64,000 nucleotides of DNA from Lytechinus pictus (Eukaryota; Echinodermata; Echinoidea; Temnopleuroida; Toxopneustidae). The notes under the pieces were generated by a model. That model worked only from the letters and a program-made list of their open reading frames with translations, ran no database searches and was not told where the DNA came from. The stretch is taken from NCBI RefSeq assembly GCF_037042905.1, contig NC_087252.1, positions 3,905,501 to 3,969,500 on the forward strand. Direction: 5' to 3'. Position numbers and translations under genes: made by a program. Positions 41,963-54,603 of the stretch are shown here, in pieces; within the stretch, counting starts at the first letter, position 1; each line of letters starts with the position of its first letter.

Positions 41963-43850
41963 ATTTACGGTTCCAACATGTAGTAGGCCTACATGTATAT
42001 GCACAGCCTACCTGTAGTACTAGACCTACATGTACAGTATGTGTTTAAAGATACAATCATACATGTATGTAGATTGTTCCTTATATTTGTCAGAAATTCA
42101 GTAAGCAGTATAATAATCAATGTGATATATTGTTTATTCCCCAGAGTAGGAATGCTAAATACATGTACATGTACATGTTATACCATTCCTGTTTTACTAA
42201 TAGTACTACAGTTGTACACTGATGTGAAAAGAAAAAGAGTTGAAAGATATTTGATTTGAAGAAGCGAGGGATTTTCCAGACACAATGGCACATTCCAACG
42301 CAGCACATAAATTTACCGAGCCTCCATATTTTTTTATTATTTATGATCACGTTATTAAAGCCGTCATCACGCATGTGACGTGATGAGCGTGAACATTGCT
42401 TATTTATAAACAACCTCTAATATGGCTTGCCCTCCCTACTCTAATAATAGTCTCATCTCAACCTTGGCTTTCCCTGCGGGTCAAATCCTGGTGAACTTTG
42501 ACCTCTCTGCCACCCAAGGCTTAGGCCTACCTCTGCTTGCCAAATCCATAAGACTTTCTTTCTCCAGGGATGGAGATTTGAAATGTGGAACTGTAAGGCA
42601 GATCAGGGGATTGGGAGTAGTTCCCTGGGTAGATATTGCAATAGATCTATGCATATTGGACACTAGATTTCTCTTCCAAATACATGTAACGGTCTAATTT
42701 TACATTAATATTTCATCATCAGATGGTTCTGGGATGAAATGTTATATCGTGGTATTCGTAGATTAATAGAGTTATCTAATATTAAAAAGCCTACTCGTTT
42801 ACATTAATCTGTATTGCTTTGGAACATTTTTTTACACACTACAGGCCCTATTATGCCCTGTTGCAAGTAGGCCTACAGCATTATCAGTGAAAGTGAATGA
42901 TAAAAGCAACTAAGTAAAACTAAATGTAAAGTTGTCAATTTGTATTTTCTACCATTGATTTTGTTATTTTCATTGCATTGCCAAAGAGTGTCTAATAATT
43001 AGCTTTAAAGGGATGTTAGTAATTAAATAATCATCAGTGTCGTGTTTTGATACTGTGCACTTGCAGCAACTTTATGACAGTATTAGCCAGATTGTTCAGT
43101 GTGGATTTTGCATCTCAAATCTGATATGCTTATTCTTTCTTTATTAATATTTAATGGTTGATAACTGCTGGAAGTAGGTCTACATGTACATTCCATGCAT
43201 AAAAAAGATAGCCTTACATGTTGTATGTGTGAAATTGTCTGCCATTCCTTCCTTATTAAAGTTCTTCTGTCTGAGAGGACTCGGGAAAGCAATATAAAAA
43301 TCTTTTTTAAATTTCTTCTCATGCATGTACATACTGTATGGGACCTTCATCTCTGCAATGTTCATCTGTACATGCACGACAAGGCTCGCATTAAAATTTT
43401 AACGAGAATAAAATTCCAATATTCTTCGACTTGAGTTTCCCTTTCAGCCTTTTCATCTCTCCTCTGACGGCTCCTCTTCCTCCTCCTTTAATATATTTCT
43501 TCTCCTTCTCAACCTTTGTCTCCCTCCTCTCCATCATAATGTCATAATCTTAAGGGTCATGTCTATGGGTCGTTGCCATGGCGACCATGCCTGCTGTCAA
43601 CAGATACTGTAACAATTTTTCATTAACCCCTGCCAGGTTGTTGGCCTCTCTTGGGAGAATGTTTCGGCTCAGGTTTTTGTCCTCATTTTTTAAAGATAAA
43701 TCCACCCATGTAAGGTTACGAGCGTAGGATTTGGGATTCCCGTTTGAATTTGTGTATAAATGTCTATGTCTGTATGAGATTCTTGTATTCATAATCATAA
43801 TTCATCTAGGCTTATACGAGATCTTCTATTGTATTTTCATAATTATGATA
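41963..43850. other. Intergenic, no gene recognised
   Basis: Rich in ACATGTACATGTA words. A 91-codon frame (42,422-42,697) starts MACPPYSNNSL but shows no domain, no splice context and an opposing frame of 60 codons, so I do not call it a gene. Confidence 0.45.
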
Positions 43851-43851
43851 A

Positions 43852-44218
<367 letters not shown>

Positions 44219-44878
44219 CAACAATCTTAATGAATAAAGAAATGATAATGATAGTATCATATGCAATAAGCCTTGATACACAATAAAAGCCAGGATATGA
44301 ATAATAAAAAACGGAGCATTCTTTCTGTAGATGTAATAGTACGTGGAGGCCTACTGTACACCGAACCCTATTTTTACATTCAAATCAAATCTGTTACAGT
44401 GAATAATTTCCATCACTTGAAGTCAAGCTGAGCTGGCTTGCACATTACCGGTTGTATCGGCTATCGGGTCAGCCGCCACAAAACCCCCTTTGGAGAGCAT
44501 TTCAAGCAGAGAATCGCTACGATTCGTGACATTCCAAGCTTCAAACGGTAGGGGATGCCCAGCATGGTTCCTCATTTTTCTAGAGAGATTCTGTTTTCAG
44601 ATATCAAACCATGTTGTGGTTGGCTGTGTCTGTTACCTCCCTCAATGATTTTGAAACTGTAAAGGTAGAATCATAGACCTAGTAGATCCATTGTGGAATG
44701 GAGATATTTTAGGCCTACAGTGTATTTGAATAGTACAATAGTCAGAGGCTTCAGGTGGTCTATCCATTAGTATTTATGGTAGTATAATGTGTAGTATTCT
44801 TCTACAGTCCAGGTAGACTTTAATACCCCCTCCATACAAAAAAAAAAGAAAAGAAAAACAATTAAATAATCTTCATTG
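44219..44878. other. Intergenic, no gene seen
   Basis: About 660 bp with no repeat arms or coding signal. CCACAAAACCCCCTTTGG and nearby GC-richer sequence at 44,450-44,570 are unassigned. Confidence 0.45.
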
Positions 44879-44879
44879 A

Positions 44880-45243
44880 CATTATCATCATCATCTTGGT
44901 TAAGTGACCATCGATCACCATTGGCATTGTTATCATCAACTGTGCATCGCAATCAGCAGCATAATCATCATCATCGTCGTCATCATCCTCGTCATCATCA
45001 TTGTCATCATCATCATCATCATCATCATCATCAACATCATCAATCATCGTCATCACCATCATCATCATCATCATCATCATCAACATCATCATCGTCGTCG
45101 TCGTCGTCATCATCACCATCGTCGTCATTATCCTCGTCATCATCATTGTCATCATCATCATCATCATCATCAACATCATCAATCATCGTCATCATCATTG
45201 TCATCATCACCATCATCATCATCATCATCATCGTCGTCGTCAT
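44880..45243. repeat. (ATC)n/(GTC)n microsatellite
   Basis: About 360 bp of CAT/ATC units with GTC variants, containing a larger duplicated block (about 44,985-45,060 and 45,135-45,200). Ser, His and Met/Asp frames are artefacts. Confidence 0.95.
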
Positions 45244-45350
45244 AATTATTGGTGTGTTTCCAATGGATATATTGATTGAATTTATTTTCTTAGCTCTGAG
45301 CCTATGCGCCATTACATGTAGGTACTCAGTGCCTTTTGCATTGCAACAAA

Positions 45351-45874
45351 TTAAAGGGATACTCCAGACTGAAAATATAGATATCTAATTTTATGTAGTG
45401 TAAAATTCACAGAGAAAAATGCTGAAAATTTAATTGAAATCTGATAATGAATAACAATGTTATTGAATGTTAAAGTTTAGCAATATCTTGTGAAAACAGA
45501 TATAGGCCTATAATATGCACGTTGTCATGAATATTCATTAGGTGGGCTGATGATGTCACCACAATGAATATCTAATGCATTAAATCAGTTGTTCCATTTT
45601 TTTTTTAGTTCTTGGAGAAGTTGGAGGAAAAAATTTGAATAAACTTGATTTCATATAAAACCGGTTATAGAATACAAAAGAACAAGAGGGGATATGACAT
45701 CAATTTGCTCATTGAATATTCATGAAGACATGCCTAGAACTGTTTCACCAGATAATGCAAATCTTAAAAATGCCATAACTTTGTTATTCCTTATCCGATT
45801 TTGATCAAATTTTCTGTGTTTTGTTTGTCTGATTTTTTTAATCATATTATTTTCAGCCTGAATTACTCCATTAA
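45351..45874. mobile_element. TTAA-flanked MITE, family A
   Basis: TTAA at 45,351-45,354 and 45,871-45,874. Ends AGGGATACTCCAGACTGAAAA and TTTTCAGCCTGAATTACTCC. It contains CATGAATATTCATTAGGTGG and GGGCTGATGATGTCACC and, inverted, the GGGGATATGACATCA and TGAATATTCATGAAGACATG arm. Confidence 0.82.
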
Positions 45875-46213
45875 TATTATCTTCTTATTCAAAATAGAAC
45901 AATTGCATTGCAAATAAATAACAAAAAAACCATGGATCCTATTGGATCTATGATAAAATGATAATTTTTTTTATATTTTCACGTTTGTGCGTGTTTGTGG
46001 ATGAGTTGGTGAGAGATATTTGGATTCAGACTCACTTGCTCTTGGGACAGTCAACTATGTGACTGATAGACTTCTGTCACCAGGCTCTCCAACTTGTATT
46101 TAAAGAAATATAGTGTATATCAGGCCTGTGTTCTCAATTGGTTTTCTTGAAGCAGGAACCTCCTACTTCCCTGCTTGAAGTGTCAAACTTGGTATTATAA
46201 TGATATGGATTTA

Positions 46214-46490
46214 TAAAGTGCTTTTTGTCTGAAGATAGTGCTGCTATTGTTACCCCGGCTTTAGCTGCGCTGTCCATGATATGCTCAAGCAATGCTCATA
46301 AAAACATTTCCTACCGGGTACCCATTAACCTCACATGAGTCCTGGGTTGAGTGCAGCACAATGCAGGTAAATTTCTTGCTGAAGGAAAACACTCCATGGC
46401 TGGGAACCATACCCATGTCCCTCAGATTGAAAGACGAGGGTCATAATAATTACAATGTAGACCACGACGCCCCCACAAATTGGAAATCTG
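46214..46490 (-). mobile_element. Decayed tRNA-derived SINE-like repeat
   Basis: GATTTATAAAGTGCTTTTTGTCTGAAG-like start, a TACCCCGGCTTTAGCTG block, then TGAGTGCAGCACAATGCAGG and CTGGGAACCATACCCATG, which resembles the reverse complement of a B box (GGTTCGAANCC). The order is that of widespread invertebrate SINEs (from memory of the class, not a search). The 92-codon frame over it is not a gene. Confidence 0.45.
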
Positions 46491-47405
46491 TACTGTGCCA
46501 CTGTCCATCAAGTCTAGTGAGGAAAGCGTCACATCGTAGGATTTGGGGCCGCCTGCAAAAGGGCCCCTGAAGTTTTATAATAAGTATGTCTTACATGTAT
46601 GTGGTCTTTTAATTAGCCCTGATATAATTTTATTAATGTACACATTAATTAATAGCCTACAGATTCAACACAAGTAATGGGAAATAATAATAATTTACTC
46701 TTTTCCATAGGGACATGCAAGCACCAATTCACAAAGCCTGATCAACTAATATTTTTGATTGGCAAATCTTATAGATATGGTGAATTAATTTCAGAAAGTT
46801 CTCTGTCTGTCCGTCCCTACCTCTCTGAAATTTTGGATCAAGGCCTACATATAATGTAATATAGTTGAAATGCGATAATAGATTACAGTAATTTACCAAC
46901 CAAACTCCTGTCCGAGAAGTCTATTTGACCTTTGGAGGTCGGGAGAAGGCCAATGGCCTCTACCTCAGCTGTAAGTCAGAAACAGATGAAACCCAGCTTG
47001 GCTTTCTGGGCTAATCTCCACTCTTGTTCTGCATACAGATCTTAGATTATTGAATGCTTGTAGCCGATTTAAGAGGACAAGGTTACAAAGAAATTGAGAC
47101 ATTCTTTTTTGATGATTTCTTTTTGGTGAGGGGGGGGGGGGGCTGTCAAGTTCATGTCAGAAGTATGTAGGCCCTAATCTTTGTGTTTGTGGGCTCTTTC
47201 TTTGGTACATTTTGACATAGAGAGAAAGCGAAAACTTTTGACCAAAAAAAAAAAGGGAAATAGCGCTGTTCTTTTTTAATGTATTACCAGTTGTCAGTGA
47301 ATTGATTCAAATGATACAAATGGGCCAATAATTTAAGAAATGGATAGATCAATAGCGTTGGATGATAAAAATACACATTCACAAAGTGGTTGTGAATTAG
47401 AATCA
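46491..47405. other. Intergenic, no gene seen
   Basis: A poly-G run (47,131-47,142) and AT-rich unique sequence. No coding block. Confidence 0.5.
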
Positions 47406-47409
47406 TTAG

Positions 47410-47670
47410 GTGGTTTCAGACCGTCTCAAAGTTCATCAGTTCCAGGTATTTTCTGATCGAGAAATTAACCCCAAGCAGAAAATACCAGGTAATCTTGGCA
47501 ATGTGAAAGCAAATTATGCTTAATAATCTTCCCCCAAAAAATACCCGCCAAATAGTAGGTACTTGTCTAGTTGGGCACGGGTGCCATGGGTGGCTGCTGA
47601 GCTAGTGATTTTGAAACAGTTATCGTAATTGAACAGGGATTCTTGTGATCGAGGCGGTTTTTAAACCACC
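47410..47670. mobile_element. MITE with GGTGGTTTNAGAC ends (copy 1)
   Basis: Left GGTGGTTTCAGACCGTCTCAA and right GAGGCGGTTTTTAAACCACC are inverse. Inside, CAGTTCCAGGTATTTTCTGATCG and CAGAAAATACCAGGTAAT form a second inverted pair. Confidence 0.75.
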
Positions 47671-47730
47671 TACATGTATTAGGCGTAGTGTATAAGACTT
47701 TTAAAACCTTTTTTTTAGGGCCTTGACTCA

Positions 47731-48181
47731 GGTGGTTTAAGACTGCCTCGAAGTTCGTCAGTTCCAGGTATTTTCTGATCGGGAAATTTACCCCCATCAG
47801 AAAATACCAGGTAATTTGGGCAGTCTGAAAGCAAATTACGCATAATCTCCCCGAAAGAAAATACCCGCTAAATAGTAGGTACTTGTAAAAATTACGAGAA
47901 CATTCGCGGGGATTTTCCAACGTCGCAGGTATTTTGGCAGTGCGAAAGCAAATTACGGGAACTTACAGCCCATCGGTGGGTGGCTCAATGCTGAGCTAGC
48001 AATTTTGAATCTTGCGCCTTGCTTGCTAGTCGGACCACACTGCGCATGCCCACAACTTCAGGAACTTCTTCCGAAGGGTATGATTCGGGCAGTGTGAAAG
48101 TGGGAATGGGTAGTTTTTAGCCTGAAAAAGTTCTCGTAATTTAACGGGGATTTTTGTGATTGAATCGATTTGAAACCACCT
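47731..48181. mobile_element. MITE with GGTGGTTTNAGAC ends (copy 2)
   Basis: Starts AGGTGGTTTAAGACTGCCTCG and ends GAATCGATTTGAAACCACCT. Same body as the copy 60 bp to its left but longer, with an added block at 47,880-48,100. Two copies side by side in the same orientation suggest local insertion or duplication. Confidence 0.75.
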
Positions 48182-48329
48182 CAACATCTCAATTTCAGTA
48201 TTGGGCTATCACATGTACGATGTAGTGTGCATGCACACTCTCATCTTTCACAAAACATTCTTGCTCTTTATTTATAAACAAAGTGGATAGGATGTCAAAG
48301 CTGTAAAGAAAATGATATTGTAACTATAG

Positions 48330-49216
48330 GGCCGTCTGCACCATCCCGAAGTTTCAAATTAGCGCGCTATTTCTGATCCGGCAAACTAACCCGATCTGAA
48401 AAATCTCGAGATAGTTGGCGGTGCAGACGCTATTATCGCGCTAGTTCGTAGGATTAATCTCGAGATTGCAATCCCAAGTCAACTCGGGTTTATTTGCAAA
48501 ATAGCGCGCTATTTTGCGAATTATCCCGCTAATTCGTCGGTGCAGACACACTCGAGATTGGACTCGGGGTAATTTATTCATGACGTCAGTCCATAATGCA
48601 ATTCGCGTTCCACTTCCGCCTTGGTCAAAACAAACACGTGCGTAAGTCAACTTTATACATGCGAATAGCGTTCATAAGCAACGATGGTGTCCCCACCAGT
48701 GAATGGATTTTGGGAGAGACCCCGGGAGAGACCAGACCGAAGGGGGAGCTGGAGGCGCTCATCGCATCTACGATGGTCATATTCAATAACAACACTGACA
48801 GCAGTGTTGTCTTATTCCTTCGCAAAATGTGAGCAAATAGCATTTCTTTCCTCCTTCTCCCTCTCTCTCTCTCTCTCTGTCGTTGCCTCCTACTCCGCCA
48901 TCATATTTCACGAAGAATACAACACTTCTTCACTCGCTGAGCTGAAAGGATTGTTGCATAACACCGGTTGAATTCGGCGAAAGTACTAGTGAAAGGAGTT
49001 CATCGCTTGCATATCGCGGGAAGTTATTCAAAAGCGCGGGCCGTTGAAACTCGAAGATCCGATAGTGCGCATGCCCGGAAATAGCGGGTTTGTTGCCGGA
49101 ATCGCTCTCGTTGGATGGTGCAGACGGGGTTTCGCCAATCTCGAGATTAATCGCGAAGAGGGCTGATCGGGCTAAAATCTCGAGATTGAGCAAACTCGGG
49201 ATGGTGCAGCACCGCC
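48330..49216. mobile_element. 0.89-kb TIR element with GTCTGCACCATCCCGA ends
   Basis: Left GGCCGTCTGCACCATCCCGA, right TCGGGATGGTGCAGCACCGCC (inverse). GGTGCAGAC and CTCGAGAT words recur inside in both orientations. The core (48,590-48,830) is CpG-rich with two overlapping frames from ATG at 48,596 and 48,684; neither is recognised. Target duplication unclear (TATA or shorter). Confidence 0.65.
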
Positions 49217-49691
49217 TTATATGCCTTGGCCTACTTGGTTGATGGTGATTTTTTACGTTGATTGCTATGAAAGCATGAATGCAGAGGACTGATGGCTTTA
49301 TGTCCTCTTCTAGGGATGTAGTAATGAGGTTACCAGAGGGCACGAGTGGTCTTGTGGTTAAAGGACAAGTCCACCCCAACAAAAAGTTGATTTGAATAAA
49401 AATAGAAAAATCAAACAAGCATAACACTGAAAATTTCATCAAAATTGGATGTAAAATAAGAAAGTTATGACATTTTAAAGTTTCGCTTAATTGCACAAAA
49501 CAGTTATAATATATGCACATCCTGGTCGGTATGCAAATGAGGAGACTGATGACATCACCCACTCACACTTTCTTTTGTATTTTATTGTATGAAATATGAA
49601 ATATTTCAATTTTCTCCTTATTGTCATGAGAAACAAGGTTTCATTTCTCCATGAACATGTGGAATTACTATTGTTTGAACATATTGTGGTC

Positions 49692-51927
49692 AGGCGCGTA
49701 GCCAGGGGGGGGCGGTGGGGGCGGTCGCCCCCCCAAAAACGTCCCCAAAAAGAAAAAAAAAGAAGGGAAAAAAGAGAGGAAAAAAGGAAAAGGGAAGGGA
49801 GGAAAGGGAAGAAAGGTAGCTTTGTCGGTTTTTTTTTTCTTTTTATTCTTTATTCTTTTCTCAAAAGAGAAACTCCTTCACTCTTGCTTTAAATTTATAT
49901 ATGAATTTTGCTTCCGCGCTGCGCGCGGCTAAATGACAATATTGAAGTTCTCCATTGTTTCCCCACCCTTTCTCTAACTCTGCTTTTCCACCTCAGCTAT
50001 ATGTGTTTCTTGCCAGTTAAAGTTCAAATGTATAGATTAGGGCATGGAATTAGAGTAAGGTTAGGCCGAAGTATATGAAGTTATCTTTTTTTTTATTGAT
50101 TGCGCAACTTCTGGTCGGGTCGGCTCCGGGCGGGTAAAATCTTTATATCAATTTCTGCCGTCACCTCCATAAAGTCAACTTCTCCCGCTTTTCAGGTCAT
50201 TACTAAACAACCATAATTTGGGGCAAACAGGTTCCTAATTTAAAAAGAGGAATGTATAAAATTCGTGTCGTACTAAATAAAAAAGTACAATATTTTTTTC
50301 AAATTCTATTAATCTTCATGTTATTTCCCTGCACATTCATCTCCTGTCCTGTTTTGCGCCCTCAGTTTGAAATTTTGAATGACACTTAGGTTTCTTTATA
50401 ATTCAAAATGAAGCGCTTCAGGATAAGTCAAAGAAATTAGGCATCCTTTTTTATAATATTTTAATAAATCACAGAAGTTTCAACTTTTTGCGCACTATTT
50501 TCCTTGTAATGAAGTTCAATAATCTTAGGAAATCAATTGAATTAGAGCCGATGGGGTATTAGATATATCTGCATTTGATGAAACGTCCGCCCTTTGAAAT
50601 TTCAGAGTTTTATTGTTCTGCGCGGGGAGGAATATCTTCCTCCCGGCATATACACTTCTTCTCCTCTGTTTTGCGAGTTAAAGATATGCACTGTCGCTAA
50701 ATTGTTTGTAATCAAATCTGATATTTCCAAGGGAAGTATTCAATATATCTTTGAGAATACCCTTTTCTCGGGACCCTTTTCATGGCAAAAAAAATTGATA
50801 AAACGCTTTAGCTTCCGCGCTTCGCGCGGGGTTATAATGATTTTAATTTCCTCCATTGTATTCCTTTTTGTATATGAAGTTATCTTTTTTTTTATTGATC
50901 GCGCAACTTCTGGTCGGGTCGGCTCCGGGCGGGTAAAATCTTTATATCAATTTCTGCCGTCACCTCCATAAAGTCAACTTCTCCCGCTTTTCAGGTCATT
51001 ACTAAACAACCATAATTTGGGGCAAACAGGTTCCTAATTTAAAAAGAGGAATGTATAAAATTTGTGTCGTATTAAATAAAAAAGTACAATATTTTTTTCA
51101 AATTCTATTAATCTTCATGTTATTTCCCTGCACATTCATCTCCTGTCCTGTTTTGCGCCCTCAGTTTGAAATTTTGAATGACACTTAGGTTTCTTTATAA
51201 TTCAAAATGAAGCGCTTCAGGATAAGTCAAAGAAATTAGGCATCCTTTTTTATATTATTTTAATAAATCACAGAAGTTTCAACTTTTTGCGCACTATTTT
51301 CCTTGTAATGAAGTTCAATAATCTTAGGAAATCAATTGAATTAGAGCCGATGGGGTATTAGATATATCTGCATTTGATGAAACGTCCGCCCTTTGAAATT
51401 TCAGAGTTTTATTGTTCTGCGCGGGGAGGAATATCTTCCTCCCGGCATATACACTTCTTCTCCTCTGTTTTGCGAGTTAAAGATATGCACTGTCGCTAAA
51501 TTGTTTGTAATCAAATCTGATATTTCCAAGGGAAGTATTCAATATATCTTTGAGAATACCCTTTTCTCGGGACCCTTTTCATGGCAAAAAAATTGATAAA
51601 ACGCATTAGCTTCCGCGCTTCGCGCGGGGTTATAATGATTTTAATTTCCTCCATTGTATTCCTTTTTGTGCGTTCACAATCACTTTTGAAAACAAGGTTT
51701 AAAATCACAATAAAGTCAACTGAATTGGAGCTGATATAGGTCTAGAGACAAGAGAGACGGCTCCTTTTCATTTTAATTTATGAAACACCAAAAGCTTCGC
51801 GCTTCGCAAAGGGAGGGGGAAACTCCCCCTCCCTGCACCCACCCCCTAGGGAGCGCGCTTCGCGCGCTCTGTAAGTGTTGGCACGCTTTACCGCCCCCTC
51901 CAAAATGAAATCCTGGCTACGCGGTTG
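49692..51927. mobile_element. 2.2-kb TIR element, GCGTAGCCAGG ends, with internal duplication
   Basis: Left end AGGCGCGTAGCCAGG, right end CCTGGCTACGCGGTTG. ATTGTGGTC is present on both sides (49,683-49,691 and 51,928-51,936), a 9-bp (at least 8-bp) target duplication. The interior has CGCTTCGCGC palindromes and a near-identical tandem duplication. No transposase frame; non-autonomous. Confidence 0.75.
50071..51668. repeat. 799-bp tandem direct duplication
   Basis: Unit 1 50,071-50,869 and unit 2 50,870-51,668, both starting TATATGAAGTTATC and ending ATTCCTTTTTG. They differ at only a handful of positions (for example TTGATTGCG against TTGATCGCG, AACGCTTTAG against AACGCATTAG). Each unit contains the same 67-codon start of a frame (50,594 and 51,393), probably not coding. 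Confidence 0.92.
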
Positions 51928-52230
51928 ATTGTGGTCCAACAAAGAGGGACCTTATTGTCAAATCTGTGAAAATTGAAATATTGTATAATTCAAACAATAA
52001 AAAACAAAAGAAATAGTGAGTGAGTGACATCATCAACTCTCTCATTTGCATATCACTGTTTGGTGAAAAATAAGCGAAACTTTAAAATGTCATAACTTTC
52101 TTATTTTACATCCAATTTTGATGAAATTTTCACTGTTATGCTTGTTTGATTTATCTCTATTGATTCAAATCAACATTTTTCTGGGCTGGACTTGCCCTAG
52201 GCTCGAGGGTTCAAATCTCATCTATGGCTT

Positions 52231-53590
52231 GTTACTTTTTAAGTCTCAGTTTGCACTGAAAGCTATTTTTATTCCAGTTTATGTTTTTCTCAATGTATGA
52301 ATGCTTGAAGTAATAATTATTTAGAAATACAACATATTCTCAATTAATTTTTTATTTCATGTTTTGTTTTTGTTTGTGTAGAATATTCTCAAGATGACTG
52401 TTGCAGCTCTATGTAGATCATGACATCACAATAATCTTCATTGCTGATCAATGCAAGAGACAAGGGGTAAGGAAGTTTCCATCTGTAAACTTTAAATTCA
52501 ATTCTCCATTGTCAGTTCCAGCTACTGCTTCTCAAAATCTCTTCATTGATTGATTTTTATGTAGTTCATAATTTTACCAGCAATTGCAATCAGACATGCA
52601 TGCACCCATTTCTTTTAACTAGCACTTGTGTATATGCCCTTTTTTTTATAGACCAATTAGAAAGTGACCAACTGTAAGCAAAAATAGTAATAATAGAACA
52701 TTGGAAGAAAAATGAACACCAACAAACTTTCCAGTGATAATTCAAGAACTTGATAGATAGTCCAAGTGGGTATGAAACAGACCTACTGGAAATCAGGTTT
52801 TTATTATGAGTAGGGTAGGTCTTAACTTTTGTCATGTTTAAATAAATAGGGCCTTAAGTGATTCCAAATGATGATTAGTCCAAATTGATTCATTCAGTTC
52901 AATTAAATTAAATTTATTTTTCTTAGCATAAAAACAACAATATGAATACATGTAGTACAAATATAACATATTTCAAACAGTGACAGAAATAAAATATTAT
53001 ACTGAGAGGGTAGCAGTAAAAAAGAAATGAAACTTATCTATAAAGACCGACCAAATTAAAATAGACATAGTATTAAATAAACATTATTATAATAAAGCAG
53101 AAAAAGGGGAAGAATTTCCTAACAACCCATACCAAAAAAAAATCAATATCACATTTGAAAATGAATACATACAGTAAAGTAGACTGTAAAATGGGTTTTA
53201 TAGCCATAGTGTATTATTATCTCAACTGGTTTTATAGCTGTAGTGTAGTATTATTTCAACTGGTTTTATTTATAAGGTCAAGGATTGTGTTGGTGGACAG
53301 GGTAGTCAATCATCAATGTTTCTCAGAATTGAATGGCTCCCTCTGTTGTTGAACTTGAACTACTTTCATCCTTGGAGTTTGTCAAGCTCTTGAAATTGCA
53401 ATAACTTCTGGGGGAGGGGGAAGTCTGCCTCTCCCATCTCTCATTCGTTCCCTGTGCCTTATGGTGTGCATTATCTTGGTGAGGTGCAAGTCATTAGCAT
53501 TCTGGAGAGATATTGCAAGTTCATCAGTGTGTGGGATGATCATATATATTCTGGTTTTCTCTGTGTGCTTTATTGGAACAACATCTCTTA
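52231..53590. other. Intergenic, no gene seen
   Basis: AT-rich unique sequence. A duplicated phrase CAACTGGTTTTATAGC/TAT occurs at 53,223-53,275. No coding block or element ends recognised. Confidence 0.5.
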
Positions 53591-53591
53591 G

Positions 53592-53840
53592 ATGCTTTTC
53601 ACACTGTACTTCTTTTTCCTTAACCCCGGGAAATTGGTGGGGCTAAGGGGCCGTCTTAGCCCCACTAATTTCCCGGGGTTAAGCTTAGCTTACTTCGTTT
53701 TTACACTACGTTTTAGCAAAGTGGGCTAGCACGGTAAATAGTACAGTCTTATCTGGCCCTGCAAAAAAGCAGTGTAAGCTGGCTTATTGTGGTGCTAGCA
53801 CCACAATTGCGGTGCTAAGAGATGCAGTGTGAAACTAAAG
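53592..53840. mobile_element. MITE with GCTTTTCACACTG ends
   Basis: TTAGATGCTTTTCACACTG (53,588) and CTAAGAGATGCAGTGTGAAAC (53,816-53,836) are inverse. Inside, CCCCGGGAAATTNGTGGGGCTAAG and its inverse form a hairpin of about 25-bp arms (53,624-53,682). Confidence 0.65.
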
Positions 53841-53936
53841 TGGGCTTAGGAAAAGTGTACAATGTATGCCATTTCTCAACTCCCAGGGGAGCATTGCAAC
53901 AAGAGCTCCAATACTCAAATGCTAGGCCAACATCCC

Positions 53937-54557
53937 TTAAAGGGATGCTCCAGGCTGAAAATATTACAGTGTATAGCTAAATAAATAGAGTAATATTCAC
54001 AGAGCAAAATGCTGAAAATTTCATCAAAATCAGATAACAAATAACAAAGTTATTGAATTTTAAAGATTTGCATAATTCAGGTGAAACAGTTCTACGCATG
54101 TCTTCATGAATATTAATTAGGTGGGCTGATGATGTCACATCCCCACTTTCCCTTTTCTTATGTTATTACATGAAATCATGATTGTTTTTTTTTTTTTTTC
54201 ATAATTTATGTGCAAGTGATGTGTCTCCATTATTATTAAATAGTTGCAGCAAGAAATAACTAATGCATTTAATCAGTTGTCAATCAAATTGTTTAAGTTC
54301 TTGGCAGGAAATTATTGAATAAACCTAATTTCATATAATAAAATACAAAAGAACAAGTGGGGATATGACATCATCAGCCCACCTAATGAACATTCATGAA
54401 GACATGCTTAGAACTGTTTCACCGGAATAATGCAAATCTTTGAAATTCAATAACTGCTATTTGTTGTCCGATTTTGATAAAATTTTCAGCATTTTGCTCT
54501 GTTCATTTTATTATATTTATTGAGGTATAAATATCTTCAGCCTGGACCATCCCTTTC
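53937..54557. mobile_element. TTAA-type MITE, family A (third copy)
   Basis: TTAA at 53,937-53,940 (right TTAA mutated to TTCA). Ends AGGGATGCTCCAGGCTGAAAA and TTCAGCCTGGACCATCCCTTT. Arms with CATGAATATTAATTAGGTGG and, inverted, CACCTAATGAACATTCATG. Confidence 0.82.
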
Positions 54558-54603
54558 AAAAAGAAGTAGCGTAATGAGCAAGGTCAGAATCCCACAAAGG
54601 AGT

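Larger units (their letters stand above)
49358..52200. mobile_element. Family B TTAA element, split by a 2.2-kb insertion
   Basis: TTAA at 49,358-49,361 then AAAGGACAAGTCCACCCCAA. The right end CTGGGCTGGACTTGCCCTA is at 52,182-52,200 (right TTAA worn). The family body is continuous up to 49,691 and resumes at 51,928. Confidence 0.78.
49335..52230. mobile_element. Possible SINE halves flanking a nested insertion
   Basis: GAGGGCACGAGTGGTCTTGTGG at 49,336 resembles a tRNA A box region. GCTCGAGGGTTCAAATCTCA at 52,201 resembles a B box (GGTTCRANNC). They lie exactly at the outer edges of the family B element between them, as if a tRNA-derived sequence had been split by it. Short motifs, so tentative. 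Confidence 0.35.

Noticed and set aside
42422..42697. 91-codon frame starting MACPPYSNNSL
   Set aside because: No domain pattern, no splice context, no repeat copy; opposing frame also open. Kept out for lack of support.
46292..46570. 92-codon frame
   Set aside because: Overlies a SINE-like repeat with a degenerate B-box complement.
50594..51596. Two near-identical frames of 67 and 125 codons as a gene pair
   Set aside because: They are the two copies of a 799-bp non-coding tandem duplication inside a TIR element.
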